Shown here piece after piece: positions 56,333-64,000 of a stretch of DNA of 64,000 bases (within the stretch, counting starts at the first letter, position 1; each line of letters opens with the position of its first letter). Origin of the DNA: Sporocytophaga myxococcoides DSM 11118. GTDB lineage: Bacteria > Bacteroidota > Bacteroidia > Cytophagales > Cytophagaceae. The position numbers and the translations under genes were made by a program. The notes under the pieces are model-generated. The model had not been told where the DNA came from, did not search any database, and saw nothing but the letters and a program-made list of their open reading frames with translations. The stretch is taken from assembly GCF_000426725.1 (NCBI RefSeq), contig NZ_KE384560.1, positions 1,249,048 through 1,313,047 on the forward strand, in the 5' to 3' direction.

Positions 56333-58453
56333 ATGAGAGCATTTCTGTTTATTATATTTCTATTGATTGTTGTATCTGCTCAAGCACAACAATCCAATTT
56401 TTTTAAGAAAATAGATTTTCGTATCGATATTGCTCAGTACCAATACCCCGAAGATTCAAGAGTTTATAAAGATGAAAAGACTTTGTTTTTTAAAGCGGAA
56501 AACAAAGATGAGATCATGGAAATTACTCTATATCCTGAAGAGGGGATTAAGATAAAGCGATTACATGTTGCAGGATCTGCAGACTATATGGTACTTGACT
56601 CTTTAAAGGAAATTGGAAATAAATATTTCAGGGGAAAGATAAGATTATTGAATCTTCCGGATATCAGATTCCTCAGATTGGTAATGATTGCAGAGACAGA
56701 TGCAGGCTTGATCACGGATGAAATTAAGATGAGTCCTTTCTTTGAGACCTTTGTGGGGGCTCCTGTCGAGGCGCAGGATCTTTATATAGGTGAAGACAGG
56801 ACTATCGAGCTTCCTGCAAAAAATATCTTTAATATCAGAATTCCTTCTGATTGGCAGGTCGCGGGGCCTCTAAAGTTCAGATTGCAAAAAGGAGATAATA
56901 ATACTATTAAATTTTTTGTTCATCCAGAAAGTGTGGGTTATAAAGACCTGGTTTTAAATCTGAAAACAGTATCTCCTTTTCTGAAAGATAATAATGAACT
57001 AAGTTTTGATCTGCCGCCTGTAAAATTAAAATTTAATATCAAGCCCAGTCGCATTGGGTATGTAAATCTTGACAGGAGTGAATTCTTCCTTGATCCTGCT
57101 TCTCTCCAAACTGAAGAAGTACAGGTTGATTTTCATAGAAATTTTGAACTTGGAAAAACTTACAGGATAGAAAATCAACAGAAGCCAGGAGGTCGCCTTG
57201 TGGCAGAATTGTACACCGTTTCTGTGGTGGGAAACAGTAATAAAATTCTTGCTGTATTGAGACCTTATACACTTCATAAAATGTCAGAAGGTTATCTCTT
57301 CATTAAAGACGGTGATGAACTTGAGTTTATTACCAATTTTAATGTATTGGAAAAACCTACAGTGGAGAATATATCTGTACTCAGAGAGGGCCAGGACTGG
57401 ACAAGCAGCACGGTAGTATATCCTGGGGAAAGGGTAGAAGTGAAGATAGAAGGACGAGGACTTTACAAAGCTGATTTTTATTTTGACGGTGTAAAAGATG
57501 TCAGCTATGATACGACAAGAACTTCTGATAACGTTAAATTTTATCTTATTAAAATTCCTACTGATATTATTAAAAGGAGAATTTCTCTTTATATGAATGG
57601 CATCATTACTAAGTATGACCTTCAGTTAAGAGAGTTTCAGGTTCCTAAAGCTTTAGGATTTGTAGGGGTGAGTTATGATAAAGAAGTAATACCGCTTTCC
57701 GGAAATGTATTTAATAAACCAGTATTAACAAGAGCACCGATTAAAGATGTCAATATTGTGTTTTTTGAAAATAATATTGATACGAAAACAAGATTTTATG
57801 GTAAGCAGTATCTGAACATAGAGGTAAGGATCTACAATACTAAAAGTGATCTTATTGAATTTCAGAAGATAGATAATGTAGTAGTATGTCCTGGTGAAGC
57901 ATCTCCAAGATATTTTTTCTATGATGTAAAAGACTGTAAAAAAGGAGAGATTAATATTAATGATTATCTGCTGCATAAAACCTATGACATGGAGGGTTGG
58001 TGGAGGCTGGAGATTACTATAAAACATAATGATCAGAAATATAGTGTCCCCGGATATTCACAGAAAATCACTTTTATTAAAGAAATGATAACAGCCCTGG
58101 ATCTTCAGGTTTCCTTTCCCACAGGACTCTTAGTGAAGAAATTTTCACAATCAGGTTTTGGTAATTTAACAGGTATAAGTATTGCCTTTCTTGCTCAATT
58201 CAGTTTTTATGATCAACAAAAGGTAGGTAAGTTAAAGCCATATAAGATAGGTGCGGGATTTATTGCTTTGGATATATTTAACCTAAGCGAAAATAACAAA
58301 CAAAGAGATCTTGGATTTGTAGTGCTTGGTTCACTGTTTCCGGTTAGAAAAGAATCTAAGTTTAGTTTCCCTTTGTATGCAGGCTGTGGGTATCTCTTAA
58401 AGAATAATACATTCTTTGCTGTATTTGGCCCTGGTGTGACATTCAATTTCTAG
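56333..58453 (+). CDS. Large exported protein of unknown function
   Basis: 706 residues from the ATG at 56333 (MRAFLFIIFLLIVVSAQAQQ), a clear signal peptide; an upstream TTG is less likely. The body is beta-rich with several repeated strand patterns, and the end (about 590-706) looks like a membrane beta-barrel: VSFPTGLLVKKF, GISIAFLAQFSFYD, YAGCGYLLKN and a closing FAVFGPGVTFNF. An aromatic final residue fits outer-membrane insertion. No family recognised. It may be an outer-membrane or surface protein specific to Cytophagales. It follows deoC by 56 bp. Confidence 0.75.
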   Translation: MRAFLFIIFLLIVVSAQAQQSNFFKKIDFRIDIAQYQYPEDSRVYKDEKTLFFKAENKDEIMEITLYPEEGIKIKRLHVAGSADYMVLDSLKEIGNKYFRGKIRLLNLPDIRFLRLVMIAETDAGLITDEIKMSPFFETFVGAPVEAQDLYIGEDRTIELPAKNIFNIRIPSDWQVAGPLKFRLQKGDNNTIKFFVHPESVGYKDLVLNLKTVSPFLKDNNELSFDLPPVKLKFNIKPSRIGYVNLDRSEFFLDPASLQTEEVQVDFHRNFELGKTYRIENQQKPGGRLVAELYTVSVVGNSNKILAVLRPYTLHKMSEGYLFIKDGDELEFITNFNVLEKPTVENISVLREGQDWTSSTVVYPGERVEVKIEGRGLYKADFYFDGVKDVSYDTTRTSDNVKFYLIKIPTDIIKRRISLYMNGIITKYDLQLREFQVPKALGFVGVSYDKEVIPLSGNVFNKPVLTRAPIKDVNIVFFENNIDTKTRFYGKQYLNIEVRIYNTKSDLIEFQKIDNVVVCPGEASPRYFFYDVKDCKKGEININDYLLHKTYDMEGWWRLEITIKHNDQKYSVPGYSQKITFIKEMITALDLQVSFPTGLLVKKFSQSGFGNLTGISIAFLAQFSFYDQQKVGKLKPYKIGAGFIALDIFNLSENNKQRDLGFVVLGSLFPVRKESKFSFPLYAGCGYLLKNNTFFAVFGPGVTFNF

Positions 58454-58848
58454 ATTTATTAAGAGAAAAATAGTTTTTAACAAAACACTTTTACCTTGAA
58501 TTGAGTTATGCAGCGATGCAAAAGAATACCTCATCCCTAACCCTTCTCCTGAAGGAGAAGGGGACAGTCTACGAAATAAAATATATGATTTTAAAACCGA
58601 TATATAGCTAATAACATATACATTAAAGTCCCTATCCTTCAGGAGAGGGATTTAGGGTGAGGTCTTTGTGGATATGCAACACACAATCTGTTGAAGGGAA
58701 GCAAAAGAGTCAAAGAGATTGGATTGTTTGCTAAATTTTAGCAAAGATGACTTTATGACAAATGAGAATTAACCTAATTTATATAAATCATTTGAATCTG
58801 TTGCATACTTTTTCAAATCAGAATCAGTAACTTCTTAATTATTGCAAA
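58454..58848. other. Intergenic region with REP-like element
   Basis: 395 bp without a gene. It holds the inverted REP-like pair listed separately and the upstream region of the aldo/keto reductase. Confidence 0.7.
58529..58662. repeat. Inverted pair of REP-like sequences
   Basis: The left copy (58529-58563) begins CCTCATCCCTAACCC and contains TCTCCTGAAGGAGA. The right copy (58629-58662) is the same type in reverse (ends TTTAGGGTGAGG). Each holds its own CTCCTGAAGGAG-type palindrome. The 65 bp between is AT-rich. This resembles dispersed REP/MITE-like repeats known in many genomes. Confidence 0.75.
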
Positions 58849-59883
58849 ATGAAATATAAACTTTTTGGAAAGAGCGGCCTCAGAGTGTCTGAGCTTTGTC
58901 TGGGAACTATGACTTTCGGTGGAGACTGGGGATACGGAGCTGATAAAGATGAATGTCAGAAGATGTTTGACATCTTTACAAAAGCGGGAGGAAATTTTAT
59001 AGATACAGCAAATCGCTATACAGAAGGAACCAGTGAGAAGTTTGTGGGGGACTTTATAGCCACTGAACGTTCTACATTTGTTGTTGCTACAAAGTATTCA
59101 CTTTATAACAGAATGCATGATGTAAACGCCTCTGGTAACCATAGAAAGAATCTTGTTCAGTCTTTGGAAGGAAGTCTTAAGAGGCTTAAAACAGATTATG
59201 TTGATGTTCTGTATCTTCATGCGTGGGATTTCACAACACCTGTAGAAGAGGTATTAAGAGCATTGGATGATCTGGTAAGGGCTGGCAAGGTATTTTATAT
59301 TGCCATAAGTGATACCCCTGCTTGGATTATATCTATGTCCAATGCTATTGCAGAGTTAAGAGGCTGGTCTTCATTTGCAGGAATGCAGGTAGAATATAGT
59401 CTGCTTCAACGTACACCTGAGCGTGAGTTTTTACCAATGGCAAAGCATCTGGATATAGCAGTGACTGCATGGGCGCCAATAGCAGGAGGTGCATTGACAG
59501 GAAAATACCTTGGTGGTGGAGGAGATGGCAACAGACTTAAAGCTGACAGTGTAAGATTAAATGCCAGAAATCAGGAAATCGTATCATCTGTAAGAGAAAT
59601 AGCAGAAGAAGCAGGTTGCTCTTGTGCTCAGGTGGCACTAAACTGGCTGAGACAGAAGAATCAAATTGTGATACCGGTGATAGGCGCAAGAAAAGAAAAT
59701 CAAATGCGGGAAAACATGGCCTGTCTTAATTTTAAACTCACTCATGATCAGATAAAAAGATTGGATGAGGCAAGTAAAATTGAGCTAGGATTTCCTCATG
59801 ATTTCCTTGTGAATGACGGTATGAGAAATAATTTGTATGGTGGCATGAGGCATGCTTTGGAAAATCACCGGGAAAAATGGTAA
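58849..59883 (+). CDS. Aldo/keto reductase
   Basis: 344 residues, an AKR TIM barrel with catalytic D52, Y57 (IDTANRYTEGTSE), K82 (ATKYSL) and the LYLHAWD histidine. NADPH-binding motif near PVIGARKENQMRENM. It starts at the ATG with MKYKLFGKSGLRVSELCLGTM. It reduces aldehydes or ketones; the exact substrate is not visible. Close to the AKR11/12-like bacterial group. Single gene, directly before tRNA-Leu. Confidence 0.92.
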   Translation: MKYKLFGKSGLRVSELCLGTMTFGGDWGYGADKDECQKMFDIFTKAGGNFIDTANRYTEGTSEKFVGDFIATERSTFVVATKYSLYNRMHDVNASGNHRKNLVQSLEGSLKRLKTDYVDVLYLHAWDFTTPVEEVLRALDDLVRAGKVFYIAISDTPAWIISMSNAIAELRGWSSFAGMQVEYSLLQRTPEREFLPMAKHLDIAVTAWAPIAGGALTGKYLGGGGDGNRLKADSVRLNARNQEIVSSVREIAEEAGCSCAQVALNWLRQKNQIVIPVIGARKENQMRENMACLNFKLTHDQIKRLDEASKIELGFPHDFLVNDGMRNNLYGGMRHALENHREKW

Positions 59884-59946
59884 TATTTGATTTATGATTT
59901 TGGAATTATCTTTAAATACTCATAAGTTTGTAAAACCAATAAGGAT

Positions 59947-60028
59947 GCCCAGGTGGTGAAACTGGTAGACATATACGTTTGAGGTGCGTATGCCGTAAGG
60001 CGTGGGGGTTCAAATCCCCCCTTGGGTA
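59947..60028 (+). tRNA. tRNA-Leu(GAG)
   Basis: 82 nt cloverleaf: acceptor GCCCAGG/CTTGGGT, D arm with GGTAGAC, anticodon stem TACGT/GCGTA with loop TTGAGGT (anticodon GAG), a long variable arm GCCGTAAGGC typical of class II tRNAs, and T arm GGGGG-TTCAAAT-CCCCC. Discriminator A73 is as in tRNA-Leu. CCA is not encoded. Reads CUC and CUU. Confidence 0.95.
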
Positions 60029-60034
60029 CTTGGA

Positions 60035-60078
60035 AAGCAAGAGTGGGGAGCAAGAGCTCACACTCTTGCTTCTTTTTT
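60035..60078 (+). terminator. Terminator after tRNA-Leu
   Basis: AAGCAAGAGTG (60035-60045) pairs with CACTCTTGCTT (60061-60071), followed by a T run. Confidence 0.85.
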
Positions 60079-60242
60079 TATATACAGCTGTTCGACTTTG
60101 AAAAACTCACCGTTTATTTAAAAGCAAAAAGTTATAACCTGGAGGTTAATAAACTTTTAAAACAAATTGCTTTTGATTCAGCCATAGAAATACTCTTTAA
60201 TCTGCCCACTTTAATAAACCAACCGTTTTAGCCAATTTTAAA

Positions 60243-60710
60243 ATGATGACACTGGACGACAATTACGTTAAAATATTATTCCGTTTTCACAGTAATATCT
60301 TTGATGAAGAAATGGTCGAAACAATGTGGGCTGCAATTGTTGACAGAGACAAAGGACTTTACAAGCTGGATAGCATTCCGTTTTATGCACCGCTCGTTGC
60401 TTCAGATGACGTTGTGTTCGCAGAGTTTGACGACCAAGAACAAATGCTAACTTATCGCAAGACAGTAGAATATTCAGGGAACTCGACAATCCAAATTGTG
60501 TTAATGGACAAGTTTACGGACATCAATACAATTCGCGATATGTTTCGGGAACTTGGCTGTGTCTCTGAAAAAGTAAACGAAGGTTATTTTTCAATGGAAA
60601 TTCCATTTTCTGTTGACTATAAAAATATAAAGCAAAAGCTGGACGAGATGGAAACAAAGGAAATAATTGTATATGCAGAACCATGTTTAGCAGACGGACA
60701 CAGATATTGA
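60243..60710 (+). CDS. DUF4265 protein
   Basis: 155 residues, no signal. It fits DUF4265: VKILFRF, ETMWAAIVDRDKGLYKLDSIPFYAPLVASDDVVFAEF and YSGNSTIQIVLM. The C-terminal part is a ferredoxin-like strand-helix segment. Function unknown; such proteins often occur in variable regions. Codon choice (many GAC, ACA) looks different from neighbouring housekeeping genes, which supports an accessory origin after the tRNA. Confidence 0.8.
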   Translation: MMTLDDNYVKILFRFHSNIFDEEMVETMWAAIVDRDKGLYKLDSIPFYAPLVASDDVVFAEFDDQEQMLTYRKTVEYSGNSTIQIVLMDKFTDINTIRDMFRELGCVSEKVNEGYFSMEIPFSVDYKNIKQKLDEMETKEIIVYAEPCLADGHRY

Positions 60711-60785
60711 AAACAACTGGCTTATATGGCCTTTTGAAATATGTTTGGAGTGAAGGGGGATTTCTTTTTGAGGTTTTGCAGTGAC

Positions 60786-60817
60786 GATGCAATCGCTATT
60801 CTTGTGAATCCTCGTTA
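60786..60817 (+). repeat. Direct repeat copy 1
   Basis: GATGCAATCGCTATT then CTTGTGAATCCTCGTTA; 28 of 32 bases match the copy at 62509-62540, same orientation. The pair brackets the alpha/beta hydrolase gene. Confidence 0.6.
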
Positions 60818-60888
60818 ATATTATTCTACCAGCCGGTGAGCAATATTGTATTTCGTTTTACAGTTTTTGGCCAATTAACAAAAGCATC

Positions 60889-62151
60889 CTATAGTTTCAA
60901 TATATCATCTAATGAGTCTAACACTCTTTGTTCCCAGAGCACTCTGGCTTTAGGCTCACAATGAAAGTTGGCGCCCTCGGTGGCTGTAAATACGATCATT
61001 TGTTTCGGGGCTCTGATCATGTCGTATAGTTGCTGTGATTGGCCGGGCCAGAATGATTCATTTTCAGGAGAAGTAATAATTACAGGACAACTAATTTTTT
61101 CTGCAATACCAGTCAGGTTATATTTCTGTACCTCTTTATAGGTATCGTAAGGATTGTTGAAACCATAGGGCCTTGCCCGAAAGTTAAACATTATTTCAGC
61201 CTCAGGCATTTGTTTAAATCCTTCCAGCATATATTTATTAAACATATCCTTATTGTCAGACTGTAGGAGGTCATGCATTTCTTTGGGGAGATGGGCGGTC
61301 CATGAACTGCTTACATCACATACACCAGGGTCTGTCACAATTGCTTTCAAACGTTTTTCATATGCAGCGGCACGAGATACCCAGTACCCGGCTTGACTTA
61401 TTCCAAGCAATACAATTTTATTGTTATCTACCTCTGGTCTATCGATAATACTATTTATTACTGGCGTTATCACTTTTTCCCAATCGTACCTTAAATGAAG
61501 ATTTTTTTCGAAGAGCGAACTTCCTTGTCCCGGTCCGTCAAATGTTACCAGGTTATAACCTCTTTCAAACATTCCCGCTCCGCCCATAGTCCACCAGTCG
61601 AGTATTGGCCCGTCGCTGCCATTATTAAAAATACATAGAGGGCGTGGTGACTTATCAGATCGGTGGCCTATGAAAAATCCTTGTAGTGTAGTGTCTTCGT
61701 ATGGAATATCAAATTCTTCATATCTGAAGTCCATCAGCTTCGCCGCTGATTGCCAGCAGAACCGGTGAGTTTTGAAAAGGGACAGAAACTTTTCTGGATG
61801 TCCTGCTTCATCCAGGTAATCTGTGGCAGCATAATAATAAGTACTCGCACGCAGAAAGGCATCTCTCGCACTCTCACGGTGTCCTTTCTTTTGGCAATCC
61901 TCTGCAGTCATTTTACAGGCATCTGCAAATTTTACATAGGAATTCACAAAACTGATGGCATTGTTTTCGTCGGTAAGATTTTTTATTGCCAGCAATTCCC
62001 CTAAGTCGGCAAACTTATAATGAGCTTTTCCCAGTACATTAATAAATTTAAATTCGTTGCTCTCTGTTTTATAAAAATTATGTGTGGGAGGGAGGGAGGG
62101 TTCCTGAGCGCTTTTCAGGTCCGCACCTTTTATAGAGTTTCTTCTTTCCAT
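60889..62151 (-). CDS. Alpha/beta hydrolase (FrsA/DUF1100-like or C-N hydrolase type)
   Basis: 420 residues, no signal peptide. An N-terminal helical cap (about 30-150) is followed by an alpha/beta-hydrolase core: IFNNGSDGP, FDGPGQGSS, nucleophile S252 in GISQAGY, and a late GANFHCEP histidine. This layout matches the esterase/lyase group that includes FrsA-like proteins and 2,6-dihydropseudooxynicotine hydrolase. The substrate cannot be inferred. It sits between two direct repeats and after a tRNA, in a region that looks accessory. Confidence 0.8.
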   Translation of the reverse strand: MERRNSIKGADLKSAQEPSLPPTHNFYKTESNEFKFINVLGKAHYKFADLGELLAIKNLTDENNAISFVNSYVKFADACKMTAEDCQKKGHRESARDAFLRASTYYYAATDYLDEAGHPEKFLSLFKTHRFCWQSAAKLMDFRYEEFDIPYEDTTLQGFFIGHRSDKSPRPLCIFNNGSDGPILDWWTMGGAGMFERGYNLVTFDGPGQGSSLFEKNLHLRYDWEKVITPVINSIIDRPEVDNNKIVLLGISQAGYWVSRAAAYEKRLKAIVTDPGVCDVSSSWTAHLPKEMHDLLQSDNKDMFNKYMLEGFKQMPEAEIMFNFRARPYGFNNPYDTYKEVQKYNLTGIAEKISCPVIITSPENESFWPGQSQQLYDMIRAPKQMIVFTATEGANFHCEPKARVLWEQRVLDSLDDILKL

Positions 62152-62508
62152 AAATGATGTTTAAAGCCGAATAAACGGAACGAATGAACTGCAAAGATGT
62201 TCATTTCGCTATTATATACTTATATTGAATTTAATATGAAAATACTCTAAGCTGGGACATTGAGCTAAAGGATATGAAGATTGTTATGTATGCATGTAAA
62301 ACCTGTTGAAGCAGGTATTGTCTGATGTCTGGAGGATTATATGTATTCAAGTGCAATCAATTGTTCAGGAAAGATGGGACTAATAGACGTTGAATTTATC
62401 GGGAGTATACAGCAAGTTATTAAACTTACTTTCGTTGCAGGCTGAATATACAAGGGGCGTCTGGAAAGCTTGTGTCTTATGTTGGGCTGGTTAGCACTAA
62501 TGAATAGT

Positions 62509-62540
62509 GATGCAATCGCTATTATCATGAATCCACGTTA
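62509..62540 (+). repeat. Direct repeat copy 2
   Basis: GATGCAATCGCTATT then ATCATGAATCCACGTTA. Same orientation and 28/32 identity with 60786-60817, 1.7 kb apart. Confidence 0.6.
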
Positions 62541-62699
62541 GTTTTATTTTAATTAGCATAGTTTGTGGAAAGGCAAACGAGGACTATTGGGGACATTGAT
62601 AAGAGGAGGATGAGTATTGAAGGATAATCCTGTATATCAATCCCAGTTCAGACAATTCAGAATTAATCCTGTCTATCTCCTCATCCCATAAATCCCTGT

Positions 62700-62742
62700 T
62701 TAAAAAGAAAACCCTCCGGACTACTTAAAGCCTCGGAGGGTA
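62700..62742 (-). terminator. Terminator for orphan-family gene
   Basis: ACCCTCCG (62711-62718) pairs with CGGAGGGT (62734-62741); on the minus strand a TTTTCTTTTT run follows. It is 30 bp beyond the stop. Confidence 0.85.
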
Positions 62743-62771
62743 TGGATCTATTCAAAACAGAAAATCCTTTT

Positions 62772-63476
62772 TTACACCTCTATCTGTCTGGTGACAGTAA
62801 TGTTGATGATGTTGGAGAATTCACCTACCTGTTCATCTTGAATCTTGTAGATTCCTTTGTAAGACCAGATAGCAGTATCCGAGCCAGAAGACAGAGGATG
62901 TGTGTCTATGTAGTCCGGAGTGGAATCGTTGGCGAGGAACACAAACCCTTTACCATCTTTGCGGTCTACATAGATGTCTATAGAATCCGCAGTTCCTTTT
63001 TTCCACTTGATGAGCGGACGATGAGCATCAAGACCACCGCTGATTTCAGGCTTCATGGTAATTCTGTCCAGAGTATATTCTGCCCCGATAACGCCGAGAT
63101 CCTTACCAATGGATTCGTTGTAGTTAGGGTGATTTTTGATTCTCTGCACCAGTTTACCTGTCCTCTTGAAGATACCGGCTTTTACCAATGCAGGTTGATT
63201 AAGAGCGGGGATTGAAGCCGGATACGTAAGCGCAACAGCTTCCGAACCATCTGCAAGCAGGTTTTTGAAAGCGACCTTCTGAGCCGCTTCATTCTTTGAA
63301 TTTTCCACCATTTCGAGGGCATACAAAAACGCTAATGCGTCATTGGAGACACCGATTACCTCTTCCGAGGCGATGCCCACGTTTGCTGCATGGATTTGAA
63401 GTTTACCAGAGAAATTTTTAAGCCAGATTGCTTTTTCTTTATCTGCCTTTGGCAGATATCCATTGTTGATTGTCAT
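62772..63476 (-). CDS. Hypothetical protein, Bacteroidota orphan family
   Basis: 234 residues from the ATG at 63476 (MTINNGYLPKADKEKAIW); a longer frame to 63524 is less likely. The N-terminal part is helical (LQIHAANVGIASEEVIGVSNDALAFLYALEMVE). The C-terminal part is beta-rich (IDIYVDRKDGKGFVFLAND, WSYKGIYKIQDEQVGEFSNIINITV), like a fibronectin-type sandwich. No signal peptide is seen. Function unknown. It has its own terminator and stands next to an insertion sequence. Confidence 0.7.
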   Translation of the reverse strand: MTINNGYLPKADKEKAIWLKNFSGKLQIHAANVGIASEEVIGVSNDALAFLYALEMVENSKNEAAQKVAFKNLLADGSEAVALTYPASIPALNQPALVKAGIFKRTGKLVQRIKNHPNYNESIGKDLGVIGAEYTLDRITMKPEISGGLDAHRPLIKWKKGTADSIDIYVDRKDGKGFVFLANDSTPDYIDTHPLSSGSDTAIWSYKGIYKIQDEQVGEFSNIINITVTRQIEV

Positions 63477-63624
63477 AGCTGTAATTAAAAGTTTAGGTTT
63501 AGATAAAAGTATTAACAGCTTCAATATTAGAGTTTTAATTATTGTTGTGCAACTTTTTTTCTAAGTTATTGCTCCTGGAAGAATAAGAAGCACTCCTGAC
63601 TCTTCCAAAAGTGTTTCTGAAGCT

Positions 63625-63663
63625 TCCAGGCTTACTTCTGGAAGCTCCGGAAGTAAGCCTGGA
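63625..63663 (+). repeat. Strong hairpin upstream of transposase gene
   Basis: TCCAGGCTTACTTC (63625-63638) and GAAGTAAGCCTGGA (63650-63663) form a perfect 14-bp stem. A second short stem CGGGC/GCCCG lies at 63669-63682 (REP-like). These may be part of the element end or a REP pair. Confidence 0.7.
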
Positions 63664-63731
63664 GCGTTCGGGCTTTAGCCCGGAGGTTGTCTCGTCCTGA
63701 AATAGGTTTACAGGTTTAAACCCTGTAAAAG

Positions 63732-64000
63732 ATGACAGAAATTAAATTTTTAAAGAAAAGAGGCAGAGGAAAAAGAAAGAATACTCAGCCCTATGATATT
63801 GGATTAAAGTTGCAAATTATCCAGGAATATCAGTCTGGAGGCATTACCTTTAAAATGCTTTCAAAGAAATACAACATCAACAAGTCGGTGATAAGTTATT
63901 GGGTACGAAAATCTGAAGGCAGACTCAGTGCATTAAAATCAATTACATTTAAAAAAGTGGAATTGAATCAAGAGGAAAAGAAAGATCAAAATCAAGAAAT
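63732..64000 (+). CDS. IS3-family-like transposase OrfA (HTH), truncated by window end
   Basis: ATG at 63732; 89 codons visible and still open at 64000. The sequence is basic at the start (KKRGRGKRK), then has a helix-turn-helix of IS3/IS911 OrfA type: QPYDIGLKLQIIQEYQSGG, MLSKKYNINKSVISYWVRK. OrfA binds the terminal repeats; OrfB (DDE integrase) should follow by frameshift outside the window. Strong hairpins lie 70-110 bp upstream. Confidence 0.72.
   Translation, partial: MTEIKFLKKRGRGKRKNTQPYDIGLKLQIIQEYQSGGITFKMLSKKYNINKSVISYWVRKSEGRLSALKSITFKKVELNQEEKKDQNQE
63732..64000 (+). mobile_element. Left part of an insertion sequence (IS3-like)
   Basis: Inferred from the OrfA-like gene. The element ends beyond the window; its left inverted repeat was not delimited. 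Confidence 0.5.

Larger units (their letters stand above)
62152..62771. other. 620-bp region with no convincing gene
   Basis: It holds the direct repeat copy 2 and, at the right end, the terminator of the next gene. A 63-codon minus-strand frame across copy 2 is not supported as a gene. The rest looks like decayed or non-coding sequence. Confidence 0.6.

Noticed and set aside
60022..60231. Open frame starting in the tRNA 3' end
   Set aside because: It overlaps the tRNA and its terminator and codes for nothing recognisable.
62337..62528. 63-codon minus-strand frame
   Set aside because: It crosses the direct repeat copy 2, has no homology I recognise and no start context.
60786..62540. Integron attC-like sites around the hydrolase gene
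   Set aside because: The repeats do not show the paired RYYYAAC and GTTRRRY core sites and no integrase is in the window.

Overview
The window is about 64 kb of low-GC chromosome from a member of the Bacteroidota, most likely a cellulose-degrading Cytophagales bacterium of the Sporocytophaga/Cytophaga type. This is inferred from the gene content: a type IX secretion (T9SS) C-terminal signal on one protein, TAnnTTTG-type promoters, weak Shine-Dalgarno use, the secG-lptE-sigma54 regulator-miaB gene order, a GH9 endoglucanase, DISM-type and HAMP-array histidine kinases, and an alpha-oxoamine synthase of the kind used for sphingolipids or sulfonolipids. No rRNA or CRISPR array was seen. There is one tRNA (Leu-GAG).

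Layout. 1-6.4 kb: the 3' part of a giant hybrid histidine kinase with seven visible 92-residue HAMP units, then a REC-kinase and a single-domain response regulator. 6.4-9.3 kb: a T9SS-exported protein, then a di-heme peroxidase/MbnP-like lipoprotein pair that resembles the copper-binding MbnH/MbnP system. 9.5-18.8 kb: a second signalling block. It holds a PAS kinase, a REC-kinase gene broken by an 8-bp tandem duplication, and a tight three-gene operon encoding an E1/ThiF-nitroreductase fusion, a LuxI/FeeM-like GNAT acyltransferase and a 7TMR-DISM sensor kinase. A response regulator diverges from that operon. 18.8-33.5 kb: mostly housekeeping genes (smc, a desaturase, rsmE, a DEAD-box helicase, a POT transporter, groES-groEL, secG). 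33.5-38.1 kb: the conserved secG/lptE/sigma54-regulator/miaB run. 38.1-45.5 kb: two tandem L,D-transpeptidases, an orphan PAS protein, and a large fusion of a PLP-dependent alpha-oxoamine synthase with a GNAT-like acyltransferase. 45.7-58.5 kb: polysaccharide metabolism (GH9 endoglucanase, an ABC-F ATPase, a GH57/GT4 pair, GH31, deoC). 58.5-64 kb: a REP-like inverted pair, an aldo/keto reductase, tRNA-Leu, then an accessory-looking segment (DUF4265, an alpha/beta hydrolase between short direct repeats, an orphan family) that ends in the start of an IS3-like transposase behind strong hairpins.

How the genes work together. The strongest candidate for an undescribed system is the operon at 13.0-18.2 kb. 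Two genes look like enzymes that make or modify a small acylated molecule, and the third is a membrane sensor kinase of a class with an extracellular ligand-binding domain. The spacings are 2 and 4 bp, so synthesis and sensing are probably co-expressed. Paralogous receiver proteins lie on both sides of the operon, and one of them has been inactivated by the 8-bp duplication. Separate points of interest are the oxoamine synthase-acyltransferase fusion and the MbnH/MbnP-like pair.
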